64,000 nt of DNA, taken from the NCBI GenBank assembly GCA_017416805.1, contig JAFQBB010000004.1, positions 19,715 to 83,714 of the forward strand, given 5' to 3'. The position numbers were made by a program, and so were the translations under genes. Below are positions 18,242 through 27,232 of this stretch, one piece after another; position 1 is the stretch's first letter; every line of letters begins with the position of its first letter. This stretch comes from Bacteroidaceae bacterium. GTDB taxonomy: Bacteria; Bacteroidota; Bacteroidia; Bacteroidales; Bacteroidaceae. Below the pieces are notes generated by a model. That model was not told the origin of the DNA. It was given only the letters and a program-made list of their open reading frames with translations, and ran no database searches.

Positions 18242-18896
18242 TACAACCACGTAACACATACCATAAGACATAACAAAGAAGACAAGGAACGAATAGGGAG
18301 AAATGAATAAAGAGTTTTACAGTCTGTACAAGAACTCTCCCAAAGAGATACAATACAAACTCACCTTGAAGACCTTTGGTATGGCATTATAGAAGAACAA
18401 CAAGAGGGATTCACTGCCAACGCGTTGGCAGACATCTGCCTTCACTATGGCAACACACTGCCATCACTATGGCAGAGAACTGACTATACTAAGGCAGAAA
18501 GACAAGATAAGGAGAATAATGAACCTTGAACCTTATTCGGTACTTCTGCAATTCAGTAAATATCTACCTATATGGCTCTTCTGCAATTTAGTTGAAATTA
18601 GGGTGGGAGGGGAATAAGTATCTTAAGATAAAAGGATCGAGATATTAAAATAAATGAACAAGTATCTAAGATACTTTGCCAATGAACTTATAATGCTGAA
18701 AACAAAGAATATTTTCCAACTAAATTGCAGAAGAACCACCTATATCGGTATAAGACATCTACAAATGTAGTCTCTTTCGACACAACCTCCTCAATACAAT
18801 CCCCGTAAGTACCTGTCTGCTTTTTGATAACTGAACTTTTCGGGCTGAAGTTTTGTTTGATTGCACGTATTAAAACCAAACTTTTGGATTAGAACA
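18242..18896. other. Non-coding gap carrying a MITE and a solitary inverted-repeat end
   Basis: No supported gene. A 29-codon frame (18303-18392) lacks supporting context. CTGCCA/TGGCAG repeats cluster at about 18415-18500. GGTACTTCTGCAATTCAGTAA at 18539-18559 resembles the end of the adjacent MITE (16 of 21 positions). The MITE itself is 18574-18737. A short AT-rich stretch then leads to the porin gene. Confidence 0.6.
18566..18745. mobile_element. 164-bp MITE with 21-bp TIRs and 8-bp target duplication
   Basis: The element spans 18574-18737. Left end 18574-18594 (GGCTCTTCTGCAATTTAGTTG) and right end 18717-18737 are inverted repeats matching at 20 of 21 positions. Both ends are flanked by the identical direct repeat ACCTATAT (18566-18573 and 18738-18745), the signature of transposition with an 8-bp target duplication. 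No transposase fits in 164 bp, so it is non-autonomous. GG-ended TIRs of the GGCTCTTCTG type with 8-bp duplications suggest the ISL3 family as parent (inference). The interior has two small palindromes (AAGTATCTTAAGATA type). Confidence 0.85.
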
Positions 18897-20183
18897 ATGA
18901 AACGTATCAATCAAAAACTTCTGGCTGCATGTTGCATGACAGCATGTATCAGCCCACTGGCTATCGGCCAAAACAATCTGAGTATAAGCAATGAGGCGCC
19001 TAACAGCATTGTCATGGTCAGCATTGACGAGGCGGGCGATGAATTGATTAGTGTAATGAATGCCACGGCTCTGCCTCATGTACACGACCCGCAGACTCCA
19101 CGCTTTGTCCTGACAGACAGGGAAGGAAATTTTGCGTTGGGCATCGGTGGCTATGTACGCACTGTGGCAAGCTATGACATGGGAGGAATTGTGGACAATG
19201 TGGATTTTATCCCGGCACTCATCCCCAATCATAGCTCTGTGAACAACCAATTCCAAATGGATGCCAGTACAGCAAACATATTCTTGAAACTGGTAGGAAA
19301 TTCACCCATATTGGGTGACTTTATCGTACATACCGAAGGTAACTTCCGAGGAAGTAGCAATACATTCAAACTAAGGAATGCATACATTGCCTTCAGCGGA
19401 GTGACCATCGGATATACCTACGGTGGATTCATGGATGCAGCCGCCATGCCCGCCACCATTGATTTTCAAGGTCCTAACGGAGGAACTTTCTACCGCACAA
19501 CCCAATTAGCATATACATACAGCGGATTACGAAACTTCCGTTTCAATGCCTCTATCGAAATGCCTGAAGTGAGCGGTACAGATCCGAACAGTTCGGTAGA
19601 GATAACGAAACAACGCATGCCAGACTTTACGGCCTATGCCCAATACAATTGGAACGATGAGAGTCATTTACGTATTGGTGGCATAATACGTAGCATGAGC
19701 TATACGGACAGAGCTAGCAATGATTCACACGACAGGACCGGATTCGGTGTACAGGCATCGAGCACCTTCACACTTGGAAACAGTATGAAAATGTTCGGAC
19801 AATTCACCTATGGCAAGGGCATCGGACAATACATCAATGACTTGGGCGAACTGGATGTTGACCTTGTGAGCAACCCCGAAGAAAAGGACAGGATGCAAAC
19901 TTTGCCCATGATCGGATGGTTTGCCGGCATGCAATACAATCTCACACCATCACTATTCGTATCTGGAACATACAGCATGGCACGCCTCTATTCGGAAAAT
20001 AACTACGAGGCCATTGCACAAGACAACTACCGATACGGACAATATGTGGCCGGAAACATTTTTTGGTCGGCCAGTGAAAACCTGCAATTCGGAGCTGAAT
20101 ACCTACGCGGATGGCGCACAGACTTCAACGCCTCAACCCATACGGCAAATCGAATCAACCTGATGGCGAAGTTTTCGTTCTAA
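18897..20183 (+). CDS. DcaP-like outer-membrane porin
   Basis: A 428-residue beta-barrel protein. The ATG at 18897 starts a signal peptide (MKRINQKLLAACCMTACISP, cleavage near AIGQ); an upstream in-frame TTG at 18861 is unlikely. The mature part begins 'PRFVLTDREGNFALGIGGYVRTVASYDMGG', has many alternating aromatic strands, 'NTFKLRNAYIAFSGVTIGYTYGGFMDAAAMP', and ends in the outer-membrane-type terminal Phe (NLMAKFSF). These features match DcaP-type trimeric porins, which take up small anionic compounds. Substrate unknown. Monocistronic; the MITE lies about 150 bp upstream. Confidence 0.82.
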   Translation: MKRINQKLLAACCMTACISPLAIGQNNLSISNEAPNSIVMVSIDEAGDELISVMNATALPHVHDPQTPRFVLTDREGNFALGIGGYVRTVASYDMGGIVDNVDFIPALIPNHSSVNNQFQMDASTANIFLKLVGNSPILGDFIVHTEGNFRGSSNTFKLRNAYIAFSGVTIGYTYGGFMDAAAMPATIDFQGPNGGTFYRTTQLAYTYSGLRNFRFNASIEMPEVSGTDPNSSVEITKQRMPDFTAYAQYNWNDESHLRIGGIIRSMSYTDRASNDSHDRTGFGVQASSTFTLGNSMKMFGQFTYGKGIGQYINDLGELDVDLVSNPEEKDRMQTLPMIGWFAGMQYNLTPSLFVSGTYSMARLYSENNYEAIAQDNYRYGQYVAGNIFWSASENLQFGAEYLRGWRTDFNASTHTANRINLMAKFSF

Positions 20184-20213
20184 CTAAGTTTATCAAGAAA
20201 AGAGACTTTCCTT

Positions 20214-20282
20214 TTAGGCACGGATTACGCGGACTTCACGGATAAAATAAAAAAAAGAGAATCATCGTAATCCGTGCCTAAA
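20214..20282. repeat. GCACGGATTACGCGG-family hairpin repeat
   Basis: TAGGCACGGATTACGCGGAC is answered by GTAATCCGTGCCTA about 35 bp later. Same family as 9848-9916. Confidence 0.75.
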
Positions 20283-20285
20283 TTC

Positions 20286-20476
20286 AAGGGAGGTTCTATA
20301 AATTAGTTCCTTCGTTTATTTAGGTTGGTTCTCTGCTTGGATGCTTTACTTGTCTTTTTGGCCTTTTCCTCTTTATCTCCTTGACACGTAGCCCGCTACG
20401 CATCTTCGCAGATAAAGAGGAAAAGGCCAAAAATCCGAAGCAAATCCTCGCAAGCTAATTTATAGAACCTCCCTTA
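20286..20476. repeat. Long nested inverted repeat between porin and maf
   Basis: The outer arms AGGGAGGTTCTATAAATTAG / CTAATTTATAGAACCTCCCT are perfect inverted repeats at the two ends of about 190 bp. An inner pair (TTTTTGGCCTTTTCCTCTTT and its complement) is also essentially perfect, with a GTAGCCCGCTAC core; the sequence between the two pairs is only partly matched. It can form one very long hairpin and probably ends both convergent transcripts. Confidence 0.8.
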
Positions 20477-21052
20477 AACCAGCTTTTTCAACTCATTGTA
20501 AAGGCGTTGCACGGGAAGGCCCATGACATTGAAGTAGGAGCCTTCGATGCGCTCAACTCCGATAAACCCTATCCACTCTTGCACGCCGTAGGAACCGGCC
20601 TTATCCATGGGATGATAGTGGGTGACGTAATAGCTGATTTCTTCTTCGGTGAGTGAGGCGAAGGTGACTTGCGACACAGAGGCAAAACTCTTCTGGAAGG
20701 TGGTGGTGGCCAGGGTGACACCAGTAATCACCTGATGGGTCTTACCCGAAAGGTCGCACAACATCTGACGGGCCTCGTCCTCGTCCGCAGGTTTGCCCAA
20801 CACACGTCCGTCGAGCCACACGATGGTGTCGGCCGTAATCAACAATTCATTGTCTTTCAACGCATCCAAATAAGCGGAAGCCTTTTTGGATGAAATATAC
20901 ACGGGGATTTCCTCGCCCTGCAATGTGTCGGGATAGGACTCATCAATGCCGGGCAGAGTACGCACTTCGTAGTCAAGCCCCAGTCCGCTCAGCAACTCTC
21001 TCCGACGGGGTGAATTGCTGGCAAGGATGATGTGATAATCAAGTTTCAGCAT
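20474..21052 (-). CDS. maf: Maf-family nucleoside triphosphate pyrophosphatase
   Basis: A 192-residue Maf/Ham1-fold enzyme that hydrolyses non-canonical or excess NTPs to NMP and pyrophosphate. Motifs: 'IILASNSPRRRELLSGLGLDYEV' (phosphate-binding SxSPRR), 'LITADTIVWLDGRVLGKP' (catalytic Asp), and 'DKAGSYGVQEWIGFIGVERIEGSYFNVMGLP'. The last block resembles the YhdE-type dTTP/UTP pyrophosphatases. Cytoplasmic. It is the last gene of a minus-strand set nitroreductase - DUF2520 - kdsC-like - maf; a repeat of about 90 bp separates it from kdsC. Confidence 0.92.
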   Translation of the reverse strand: MLKLDYHIILASNSPRRRELLSGLGLDYEVRTLPGIDESYPDTLQGEEIPVYISSKKASAYLDALKDNELLITADTIVWLDGRVLGKPADEDEARQMLCDLSGKTHQVITGVTLATTTFQKSFASVSQVTFASLTEEEISYYVTHYHPMDKAGSYGVQEWIGFIGVERIEGSYFNVMGLPVQRLYNELKKLV

Positions 21053-21059
21053 AATTCTT

Positions 21060-21130
21060 CAGTGATTAGTGACGAGCTACGAGTAAGCCATGCGGGACGG
21101 GACTTGTAACTCGTAGCTTGTAGCTCGTAA
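21060..21130. repeat. GTAGCTCGT-family repeat
   Basis: GACGAGCTACGAGTAAGCC is followed by GTAACTCGTAGCTTGTAGCTCGTAAC, an imperfect inverted arrangement. Related copies are at 44488-44515, 46450-46485, 52540-52612, 56610-56708 and 59262-59305. Confidence 0.7.
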
Positions 21131-21140
21131 CCAAATTATT

Positions 21141-21659
21141 TCACCACCCGAAGGCTTCATTTCCGTCCATCCATTTGCCTTGGGCTTTCAGCACCTGTTC
21201 GATGACATCGCGTCCGCATCCATAGCCTCCCTTGCGATGGGAGATGTAGGTAGAAATTTCCTTGATTTCAGGAGCAGCATCGGCCGGACACACAGGACAT
21301 CCGCAGAGGCGCATCACTTCATAGTCGGGGATATCGTCGCCCATGTACATCACCTCCTCGGGACGAAGACCGTATTTTTCCATCAGCCGGGTATACTCCT
21401 TCACCTTGATGGAGCATCCGAGGAATACGTCCTTCAAACCAAGGCCCTCGTAGCGTACAAGGATGGCTTCGGTCTTCCCACCTGTGATAATGGCCACAAT
21501 CAGCCCTTTCTTTACGGCCAATTGCAGAGCGTATCCGTCCTTGATGTTGGCCGTACGCATGGGGTCGCCATTGGAGGCAAGAGTAATGGTTTCGGCACTG
21601 AGCACCCCGTCCACATCAAAGATGATTGCGCGTATTTTTGTCAAATCGTAATTTATCAT
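21141..21659 (-). CDS. kdsC: KdsC-type HAD phosphatase (KDO-8-phosphate phosphatase)
   Basis: A 172-residue cap-less HAD hydrolase. Motif I '[10 protein letters not shown]' carries the nucleophile Asp, '[11 protein letters not shown]' is motif II, and '[14 protein letters not shown]' is motif IV; the C-terminal tail '[18 protein letters not shown]' is the conserved segment that completes neighbouring active sites in the KdsC tetramer. It removes phosphate from KDO-8-P in lipid A core synthesis; some family members use other keto-sugar phosphates. Cytoplasmic, 19 bp downstream of the DUF2520 gene and presumably cotranscribed. Confidence 0.9.
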   Translation of the reverse strand: MINYDLTKIRAIIFDVDGVLSAETITLASNGDPMRTANIKDGYALQLAVKKGLIVAIITGGKTEAILVRYEGLGLKDVFLGCSIKVKEYTRLMEKYGLRPEEVMYMGDDIPDYEVMRLCGCPVCPADAAPEIKEISTYISHRKGGYGCGRDVIEQVLKAQGKWMDGNEAFGW

Positions 21660-21678
21660 AAGTTCAAGTACAATTTTA

Positions 21679-22452
21679 TCAATCTTTCTCTTCGTGAATA
21701 ATTCTGCTTGTCAACTCATACAACTCCCTATAGAGCGGATGGTCGGCGAGGAGAGCCAGGTGTTTGTCTATCACATTCCTGTCGTAGCGCACGGCAGGGC
21801 CCGTCTGAGCGTCGGCAGGATGTAGCGCGTGCACCTTACGGGCTGTTTCGTCTATCAGCGGAAGCATGGCATCGAAGGAGAGGCCGTGCTCCTCGAGCAG
21901 ACGTGCCGAAGCGGTGTACATGGCATTGGCGAAGTTGCAGGCAAAAACGGCTGAAAGATGCAGATAGCGACGTTGCTCGGAGGAGGCCTCATGCACATTG
22001 CGGCTCATAGAAGTTGCCACGCTCCTCAAGATGTCCATCTCCATTTTCCCCGATGCTTCCAAGAAGAAAGGGATGTCCGAGAAACTGACCTCACGTGCCT
22101 TGCTGAACGTCTGCATAGGATAGAACACTCCATAATGCTTCAAGCCATATTCGGCCCAAATGGAGATGGGCACACTGCCTGCCGTATGCACCCACAAGGC
22201 ATATTCGCGTCCCTTTATCAAAATGGGAAGCACTTCGCCAAGGGCCGAATCCTTCAGCGCCACGATGTAGAGCTGGGCATCGGTCACCACCTCTGCGAGG
22301 TCGCTCACTCCCCTACTCTCCAACTTCAAGGCCAAGGCATCGGCCGAGACTTGCGTACGGCTATACACCTGACACACCACATGGCCTGCCTCAACCAAGG
22401 CACGTCCCAAATTGGTGGCCAGATTTCCTGCTCCGATTAATGCAATTTTCAT
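21679..22452 (-). CDS. Rossmann-like/DUF2520 domain protein
   Basis: 257 residues from the ATG at 22452. The N-terminal Rossmann fold has the dinucleotide motif '[22 protein letters not shown]', similar to pyrroline-5-carboxylate reductase, and '[13 protein letters not shown]'. The C-terminal helical DUF2520 domain has '[29 protein letters not shown]'. It is probably an NAD(P)-dependent dehydrogenase of unknown substrate. The start ATG overlaps the nitroreductase stop codon (TGATG), indicating translational coupling. The neighbourhood DUF2520-kdsC-maf is familiar from Bacteroidetes genomes, with no established functional link. Confidence 0.85.
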   Translation of the reverse strand: MKIALIGAGNLATNLGRALVEAGHVVCQVYSRTQVSADALALKLESRGVSDLAEVVTDAQLYIVALKDSALGEVLPILIKGREYALWVHTAGSVPISIWAEYGLKHYGVFYPMQTFSKAREVSFSDIPFFLEASGKMEMDILRSVATSMSRNVHEASSEQRRYLHLSAVFACNFANAMYTASARLLEEHGLSFDAMLPLIDETARKVHALHPADAQTGPAVRYDRNVIDKHLALLADHPLYRELYELTSRIIHEEKD

Positions 22453-22985
22453 CAATACTTATTAATATGCACCTTCTCCCATTGCAGATTGGCCTCGTCG
22501 AAAGGCTTGCGCTCCTGCCCCTTATGCCCTACGGCAATGATGGAGAGCACCTGCAACTGAAGGGGGATGTCCAACAACTCGTGCACTACTTCGTTGGCAG
22601 AAATGCCATCGGCCGTAAAGCGCTCGCGCACCTGCACCCAACAACTTCCCAATCCAAAGTCTTCGGCCTGAAGCTGAATCATGAGCGAGGCAACGGAAGC
22701 ATCTTCAATCCACACATCGCTCACCATCGGGTCGGCCATCACCACGATGGCCAATGGTGCACCGGCAATCAATCCGGCACCGGCTTCCTTGCATTGCGAG
22801 AGTTTCTCAAGCATCTCTTTATCATCCACCACCACAAATTGCCACCCGTTAGAGCGCTTGCTCGAGGGCGACATCAGGGCGGCACGGAGAAGGAGTTCGA
22901 CCTGCTCCTGCGTCAGTTCCTCTTCGGTAAACTTGCGCGTACTCCGGCGCAAGCGTATCAATTCACTAAAATTTTCCATATCCAT
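22452..22985 (-). CDS. Nitroreductase family flavoprotein
   Basis: 177 residues from the ATG at 22985 (an ATG at 22979 is also possible). 'LIRLRRSTRKFTEEELTQEQVELLLRAALMSPSSKRSNGWQFVVV' contains the FMN-phosphate-binding RRSxRxF motif and the conserved SPSS..N.W block, and the C-terminal 'VLSIIAVGHKGQERKPFDE' completes the fold. It likely reduces nitro compounds or quinones with NAD(P)H as a homodimer; the natural substrate is unknown. It overlaps the next gene by one base. Confidence 0.9.
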   Translation of the reverse strand: MDMENFSELIRLRRSTRKFTEEELTQEQVELLLRAALMSPSSKRSNGWQFVVVDDKEMLEKLSQCKEAGAGLIAGAPLAIVVMADPMVSDVWIEDASVASLMIQLQAEDFGLGSCWVQVRERFTADGISANEVVHELLDIPLQLQVLSIIAVGHKGQERKPFDEANLQWEKVHINKY

Positions 22986-23065
22986 TTTCTTTTCAGATGG
23001 CAAAGATAAAGAAAAGTATCGGAAACTGCATCAATAATTCACTTTTTTGCCTTTTTGTTAAAAGG

Positions 23066-23138
23066 AAGTGTGTCATAATCTGACAATCCTGTTTTATTCC
23101 TTGATTGGAATAGAGAATCATCAGATTATGACACACTT
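23066..23138. terminator. AAGTGTGTCATAATCTGA inverted repeat, operon terminator
   Basis: A perfect 18-bp inverted repeat (23066-23083 with 23121-23138) around a 37-nt loop lies 51 bp beyond the last gene of the tubulin-like operon. A partial copy (AAGTGTGTCATA) occurs at about 14858-14870, so it is also a dispersed repeat. Confidence 0.65.
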
Positions 23139-23188
23139 TCACAATCTTCCTGAGCACCCCATAAAGGAGTAGTGGAAAAGCTGTCCAG

Positions 23189-23956
23189 TTACAGCAAACT
23201 GTCAATATCGTCGGGCATCTCTTCCAGCTTTTGGGCTTCATCCTCGGGAGCAATGGCCAGTTCCTGAGCTGCAAGCTGTTCGGCACGTTGCTTGGCCACC
23301 TCCTCACTGATGAGGGCAGTGTCGCCTTCGTACTTCTTGATAAAGCAGCACGATTCAAGGACTTTGGCCTGATCTGGTGTCCAAATGCCGAGCGAAGTGG
23401 CATCGAGCGCACCTTCCTTCATAGCCTTCCACTGTTGCCACTGGGAACGGCGGATGGCAGCCAATTCCTTGATTTCATTTCCAGCCATGGCTATGATGGT
23501 AGGGCCAGCCTTCATATAAGAGGCCCAAGCCAAAGCGTCCAAAAAGCCCATCTTCTTCATGGACTTTGCAGCATCTACAGTCTTTTCACCAATAGAGACC
23601 CCATCGGCCACAATGCTGAGACCCAAAGTGACGGCCTGAACCAACTGCCAGTTGGCTGCAGCTTTGGTCAGGTATTCGCCCGAAGCATTCTCCATGTGGG
23701 ACATGACATAGACCTGTCCATTGACCGAGAAAGTGTCGGTCTTGAAGATATAGGTGGTCATACTCTCATTATACTTCTGAATGTCATTCCACAGTGTGTC
23801 ACACGACCGCAGGTAGGAGTCGAACGTTTCATTTCCGGAAAGTTCCGCAGGAAGTTGCCACTCAAATTTCTTTTTCTCATTCTTTGCCTCTACAGCCATT
23901 GGAGCTGCTATCAGGATTGCCAAAAGGGCAATCAAGGCTTTGGTCAGTTTTTTCAT
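23189..23956 (-). CDS. Exported protein of unknown function (last gene of tubulin-like operon)
   Basis: 255 residues. A clear signal peptide (MKKLTKALIALLAILIAAPMAVEA) is followed by a Lys/Glu-rich junction and a mainly helical domain. Two hydrophobic helical stretches (near 'AVTLGLSIVADGVSIGEKTV' and 'YMKAGPTIIAMAGNEI') could be buried or membrane-interacting. The C-terminus is acidic and repeat-like ('AEQLAAQELAIAPEDEAQKLEEMPDDIDSLL'). I do not recognise the family. It is 28 bp downstream of the preceding gene and ends at the operon's hairpin, so it is probably made together with the tubulin-like protein. Confidence 0.75.
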   Translation of the reverse strand: MKKLTKALIALLAILIAAPMAVEAKNEKKKFEWQLPAELSGNETFDSYLRSCDTLWNDIQKYNESMTTYIFKTDTFSVNGQVYVMSHMENASGEYLTKAAANWQLVQAVTLGLSIVADGVSIGEKTVDAAKSMKKMGFLDALAWASYMKAGPTIIAMAGNEIKELAAIRRSQWQQWKAMKEGALDATSLGIWTPDQAKVLESCCFIKKYEGDTALISEEVAKQRAEQLAAQELAIAPEDEAQKLEEMPDDIDSLL

Positions 23957-23984
23957 AAATGTTATATTCAGTTAGATTTCAGAT

Positions 23985-25382
23985 TCATCGGGTAAGCACC
24001 ACGTCAAGCGTCTGCGTCTTGTGTTCTATAGGGCGCGAACGTTTCTCACCTGCGAAATAAAGATACTTGCACGGTTCACGAAGCACTACCTTGTAAGCTC
24101 CGTTCTGTACCGCTCCCACCGGTTTGTATCCTTTAATCTCGTCCAATCCTCCACAATTGAAGTTGATGGCATAGATAGCCGTACCATCTACTGGCAAGAA
24201 CCAACCGTCGCTCTTAGAGACCTTTCCCGTAACAATAGGAAGTTCCACATTCGACTGAGGATGTTTCTTGTAGAGGGCATCAAACTCTGCCAACTTTTGC
24301 TTGAACCATGTCATTTCGGGATATTTGGTTACGATTTCCTGACACATCTGACGCCCTAAGTTCAGATATTTCCACACATTCTCGGATTCAAAACCTTCGG
24401 CAGCTTCAGCCTTGCGCCAACGCTCATCGGCCTGCTCGACATAGCGGGAATACTTGCGCAGGAAAATGAACTTGTTCTGTTCTTTCTGATAGGAGTCTTT
24501 CAAATTGACCGGGCAATCCATGTGAGTACGTACAGCCTCGTAGGCATCGTTTCCTGCCAAGAACCATGCACTCTCATACTGCGTTGCGTAAGCGGCTGAA
24601 TATTCCTTTGCCTTGGCCAACAATTCGTTGTAGGTCACTTCTACCTCCACTATTTTCACTTTACTCTTCACTACGTACTGATGGGCTTCCTTCATGCCCA
24701 ATACATCGTGCATGGTTTGCGTCCGGCCTATTTTGGAGGTGAAAGTAAAAGCCAGATTGTTTTTCAAGAACACTGCGGGTTTGCGTGCTTCATCAAGCGA
24801 AAAGACAAGTACATATTCCGTCAAACTCTCACCCGGCACGACAGCAGGTTGTACATTTGTACCTGAAACTGTTTGTGCAGTACCATTCTTAAAGAGGGTT
24901 GTTCCGTTACAAACAATCGTCAAATCAGTCAATGGTGAAAGGAATGTTATCTTGGCTTTCTTTTCCTCGGGATACACACCACGGACATTGTCCTTCTCGA
25001 CAATCATAGTCTCTTCGTTATAAGTAGCCACCATTACTTTACCCACATATGCCACAACTTGAACGGTCCGTTGGCCATCGGGCGACTGGATTTCAATATT
25101 AGAACGGACAAATCCATCCTCTTCAACACCGTCATAAAACAGGTTCAATATGTAGTGATAGTTTCCATCAGACGCGGTTTCCTTCACGGCAACACGGCCT
25201 GTAGTCTTGTCTGTCACAGTCAAAGCATCACTGTTTGATCTCAGTATCACTTTGGCCTCTTCCTGTCCGGCTCTCAACGCGTTGTCTTGTACAAACTTCA
25301 CTTCTTGTTCCTGTGCCAATGCCGCCATAAAACCAGACATTGAAAGAAGGAGTAGTATAGCAGTTTTCAAATTCATAACCAT
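23985..25382 (-). CDS. Large exported protein of unknown function
   Basis: 465 residues with signal peptide (MVMNLKTAILLLLSMSGFMAALAQ). Residues about 25-240 look like several beta-sandwich segments ('AKVILRSNSDALTVTDKTTGRVAV', 'AKITFLSPLTDLTIVCNGTTLFKNG') with the rhythm of carrier or PEGA-like domains. Residues 245-390 are helical with many Tyr/Trp/Lys ('KYSRYVEQADERWRKAEAAEGFES'). The C-terminus is beta-rich again, ending 'KTQTLDVVLTR'. I recognise no family. Periplasmic or outer-membrane-facing location is inferred from the signal peptide. 20 bp downstream of the NTF2-like gene. Confidence 0.75.
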   Translation of the reverse strand: MVMNLKTAILLLLSMSGFMAALAQEQEVKFVQDNALRAGQEEAKVILRSNSDALTVTDKTTGRVAVKETASDGNYHYILNLFYDGVEEDGFVRSNIEIQSPDGQRTVQVVAYVGKVMVATYNEETMIVEKDNVRGVYPEEKKAKITFLSPLTDLTIVCNGTTLFKNGTAQTVSGTNVQPAVVPGESLTEYVLVFSLDEARKPAVFLKNNLAFTFTSKIGRTQTMHDVLGMKEAHQYVVKSKVKIVEVEVTYNELLAKAKEYSAAYATQYESAWFLAGNDAYEAVRTHMDCPVNLKDSYQKEQNKFIFLRKYSRYVEQADERWRKAEAAEGFESENVWKYLNLGRQMCQEIVTKYPEMTWFKQKLAEFDALYKKHPQSNVELPIVTGKVSKSDGWFLPVDGTAIYAINFNCGGLDEIKGYKPVGAVQNGAYKVVLREPCKYLYFAGEKRSRPIEHKTQTLDVVLTR

Positions 25383-25402
25383 GTTGTGTTTTCTCTTCCT
25401 TA

Positions 25403-26401
25403 TTACAAATCAATCACGAAGTCACCAGGAGTGAAGATTTCTTCCTTGGCTATCTCTTGTGTCTGATTCTCATCCATCCAACGAGGTTGCCAAGTACGTA
25501 CATGAATCTGTACATTGTCCTTATCACGGAAATCCCAAAGCAAGAACAAGTAACCATCATCGCTATAGCCACGGCTGTTGCTATAAAGTTGATGTACAGT
25601 CACACCATAAAATCCTTCCATTTGCGGATTGGGATGTTTTACGACTTTTACATCATCAAACTTCACATTGATCCAACTGTTACTTGCAAAGCTCTGTTTC
25701 AAACGGCTGATATATTCTTGTTTGCTCTGTTTCTTGTAAGTAACCTTATTGTAAGAAATACCCGCACCATCTGTTTTCTTCACCTTAGTCACCGTACCTG
25801 TAATGATAAGTGCATCTTCGCTAAAAATATTCTCCAAAAACACTATATCTTTTTCATTGTAAGCTGTACGGAACTGTTCTACATACGATAAAATCTGTTG
25901 ACGACGGCCAACCTCTGTCACATTCTTGCCTTTCTTCATTACATTCTGATAGACATTTGTACTAAGAGTGAAGTTCAAACGGGTAATCTGACCAGCAGCA
26001 TCATAAGTAATCACAGCTTCTTGATACTCATCTTCAAGTGTTTCACCTGCAGGTTTAAGCATCAAAGGTATTTGGCGCACCTGATAGCCATCGCCAGCTT
26101 GAAGGCAAGATTGTACCACCTCTGAATCATCACAATAAAAATGAGCATTTTCCCACAATGCACTTAAACCACTCACTGCAGATTCTGCCAAACCGAGATT
26201 CGCCAAGTTCAATGCACGATTCTCTGCATAAGCTGTATTTATTTCTGTGAGCAATGCACTGGATGCACGTTCCATTTTTGATTTCAACGCACCGTTATCC
26301 AAACCATCCATTATTTCCAACTTAACGGAATTGCTTGCATTCACTACTGTCATGCTTGCAATAAAGCAAGCCATAATCACACTATACAAATATTTTCTCA
26401 T
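25403..26401 (-). CDS. Exported protein with NTF2/SnoaL-like domain
   Basis: 332 residues with signal peptide (MRKYLYSVIMACFIASMTVVNA). Residues about 165-310 resemble an NTF2/SnoaL-like cone fold: 'RRQQILSYVEQFRTAYNEKDIVFLENIFSEDALIITG' is the typical opening helix pair, followed by a long beta-meander to 'GYLFLLWDFRDKDNVQIHVRTWQP'. The N-terminal 160 residues are unassigned and helix-rich. NTF2-like domains bind small ligands or proteins; none can be named. 21 bp downstream of the preceding gene in a tight operon. Confidence 0.75.
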   Translation of the reverse strand: MRKYLYSVIMACFIASMTVVNASNSVKLEIMDGLDNGALKSKMERASSALLTEINTAYAENRALNLANLGLAESAVSGLSALWENAHFYCDDSEVVQSCLQAGDGYQVRQIPLMLKPAGETLEDEYQEAVITYDAAGQITRLNFTLSTNVYQNVMKKGKNVTEVGRRQQILSYVEQFRTAYNEKDIVFLENIFSEDALIITGTVTKVKKTDGAGISYNKVTYKKQSKQEYISRLKQSFASNSWINVKFDDVKVVKHPNPQMEGFYGVTVHQLYSNSRGYSDDGYLFLLWDFRDKDNVQIHVRTWQPRWMDENQTQEIAKEEIFTPGDFVIDL

Positions 26402-26422
26402 ACCAAATATTCTATTGAGTTA

Positions 26423-27232
26423 TTATTCTAATACAAACCAATATGTCCCAAGACCGCTATACGAAGCAAGTGACACCGCAGAACCTGTACGTACATCTGT
26501 ATATGATTCGCCACTTTTCTTTATCACTCCTTTTATGACACCTTGGCGATCATAAAACAACAAATAACAATTCTGTTTATTTACATTTGCAGAATAAACA
26601 CCATAACTGATTTTCCCTGCACCTTTCAGATTGGCAAAAACAGGTTTCATTTCAGTCATAGTGGGCGCTTCAAGCACCATATCTATCGGTGACTTCGCAC
26701 TCTGAACGACAGGAGTTATCTGTTGCCCATAAATTGCATTTTCAGAAACATTTTCAGATTTTACTACTGCTTCACTTTGTTTCTCACCCATCGAAGGTTG
26801 TTCCACCTTTTCTTGTACGTCAGAAGACGAAGAAGCAATCGAAGCCAAAGGTTGCAATTCCTCTTCATTCAAAACAATCTGTCCTTCACCATAAATCAAG
26901 ACTATATCCTTCTTTTTTACATAGACAAAAGCACGCGTACGTACACCGCGCTTCATATCCATCAATTGGGTACAACTGTTAATGTCCTGCAAAACCACTT
27001 GCTTTACTGTTTCTTTCTTGCTTTTCGTTGCCACCCATTCATTGATTTCACTGACCAACAATTCTTTGGCCGTATTCATAGCTTCTTCTTCCGTAGCCAT
27101 AGTGGCCTCAGCTGAAAGATATGATTGTGAACGCTTGATTTTATTAATCAAAGCTTTCGTATCCGAGTCACTCTGTGCCATCAGATTCGCACAAAGGAAC
27201 CCTGTTAACAAGAATATTACCAATTTCTTCAT
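26423..27232 (-). CDS. Exported protein, LPP20-like N-terminal segment plus C-terminal domain
   Basis: 269 residues from the ATG at 27232, which overlaps the upstream TGA (ATGA). Signal peptide MKKLVIFLLTGFLCANLMAQ. Residues 20-120 ('ALINKIKRSQSYLSAEATMATEEEAMNTAKELLVSEINEWV', then 'RAFVYVKKKDIV') have the helix-strand layout of LPP20/SIMPL-like proteins. A Ser/Glu/Val-rich linker (about 130-190) leads to a C-terminal domain with 'APTMTEMKPVFANLKGAGKISYGVYS' and 'CYLLFYDRQGVIKGVIKKSGES'. Family assignment is weak; periplasmic location inferred. Confidence 0.7.
   Translation of the reverse strand: MKKLVIFLLTGFLCANLMAQSDSDTKALINKIKRSQSYLSAEATMATEEEAMNTAKELLVSEINEWVATKSKKETVKQVVLQDINSCTQLMDMKRGVRTRAFVYVKKKDIVLIYGEGQIVLNEEELQPLASIASSSSDVQEKVEQPSMGEKQSEAVVKSENVSENAIYGQQITPVVQSAKSPIDMVLEAPTMTEMKPVFANLKGAGKISYGVYSANVNKQNCYLLFYDRQGVIKGVIKKSGESYTDVRTGSAVSLASYSGLGTYWFVLE

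Noticed and set aside
18303-18392. 29-codon frame starting MNKEFYSLYKNSP
   Set aside because: Too short, with no supporting context; noted only in the gap description.
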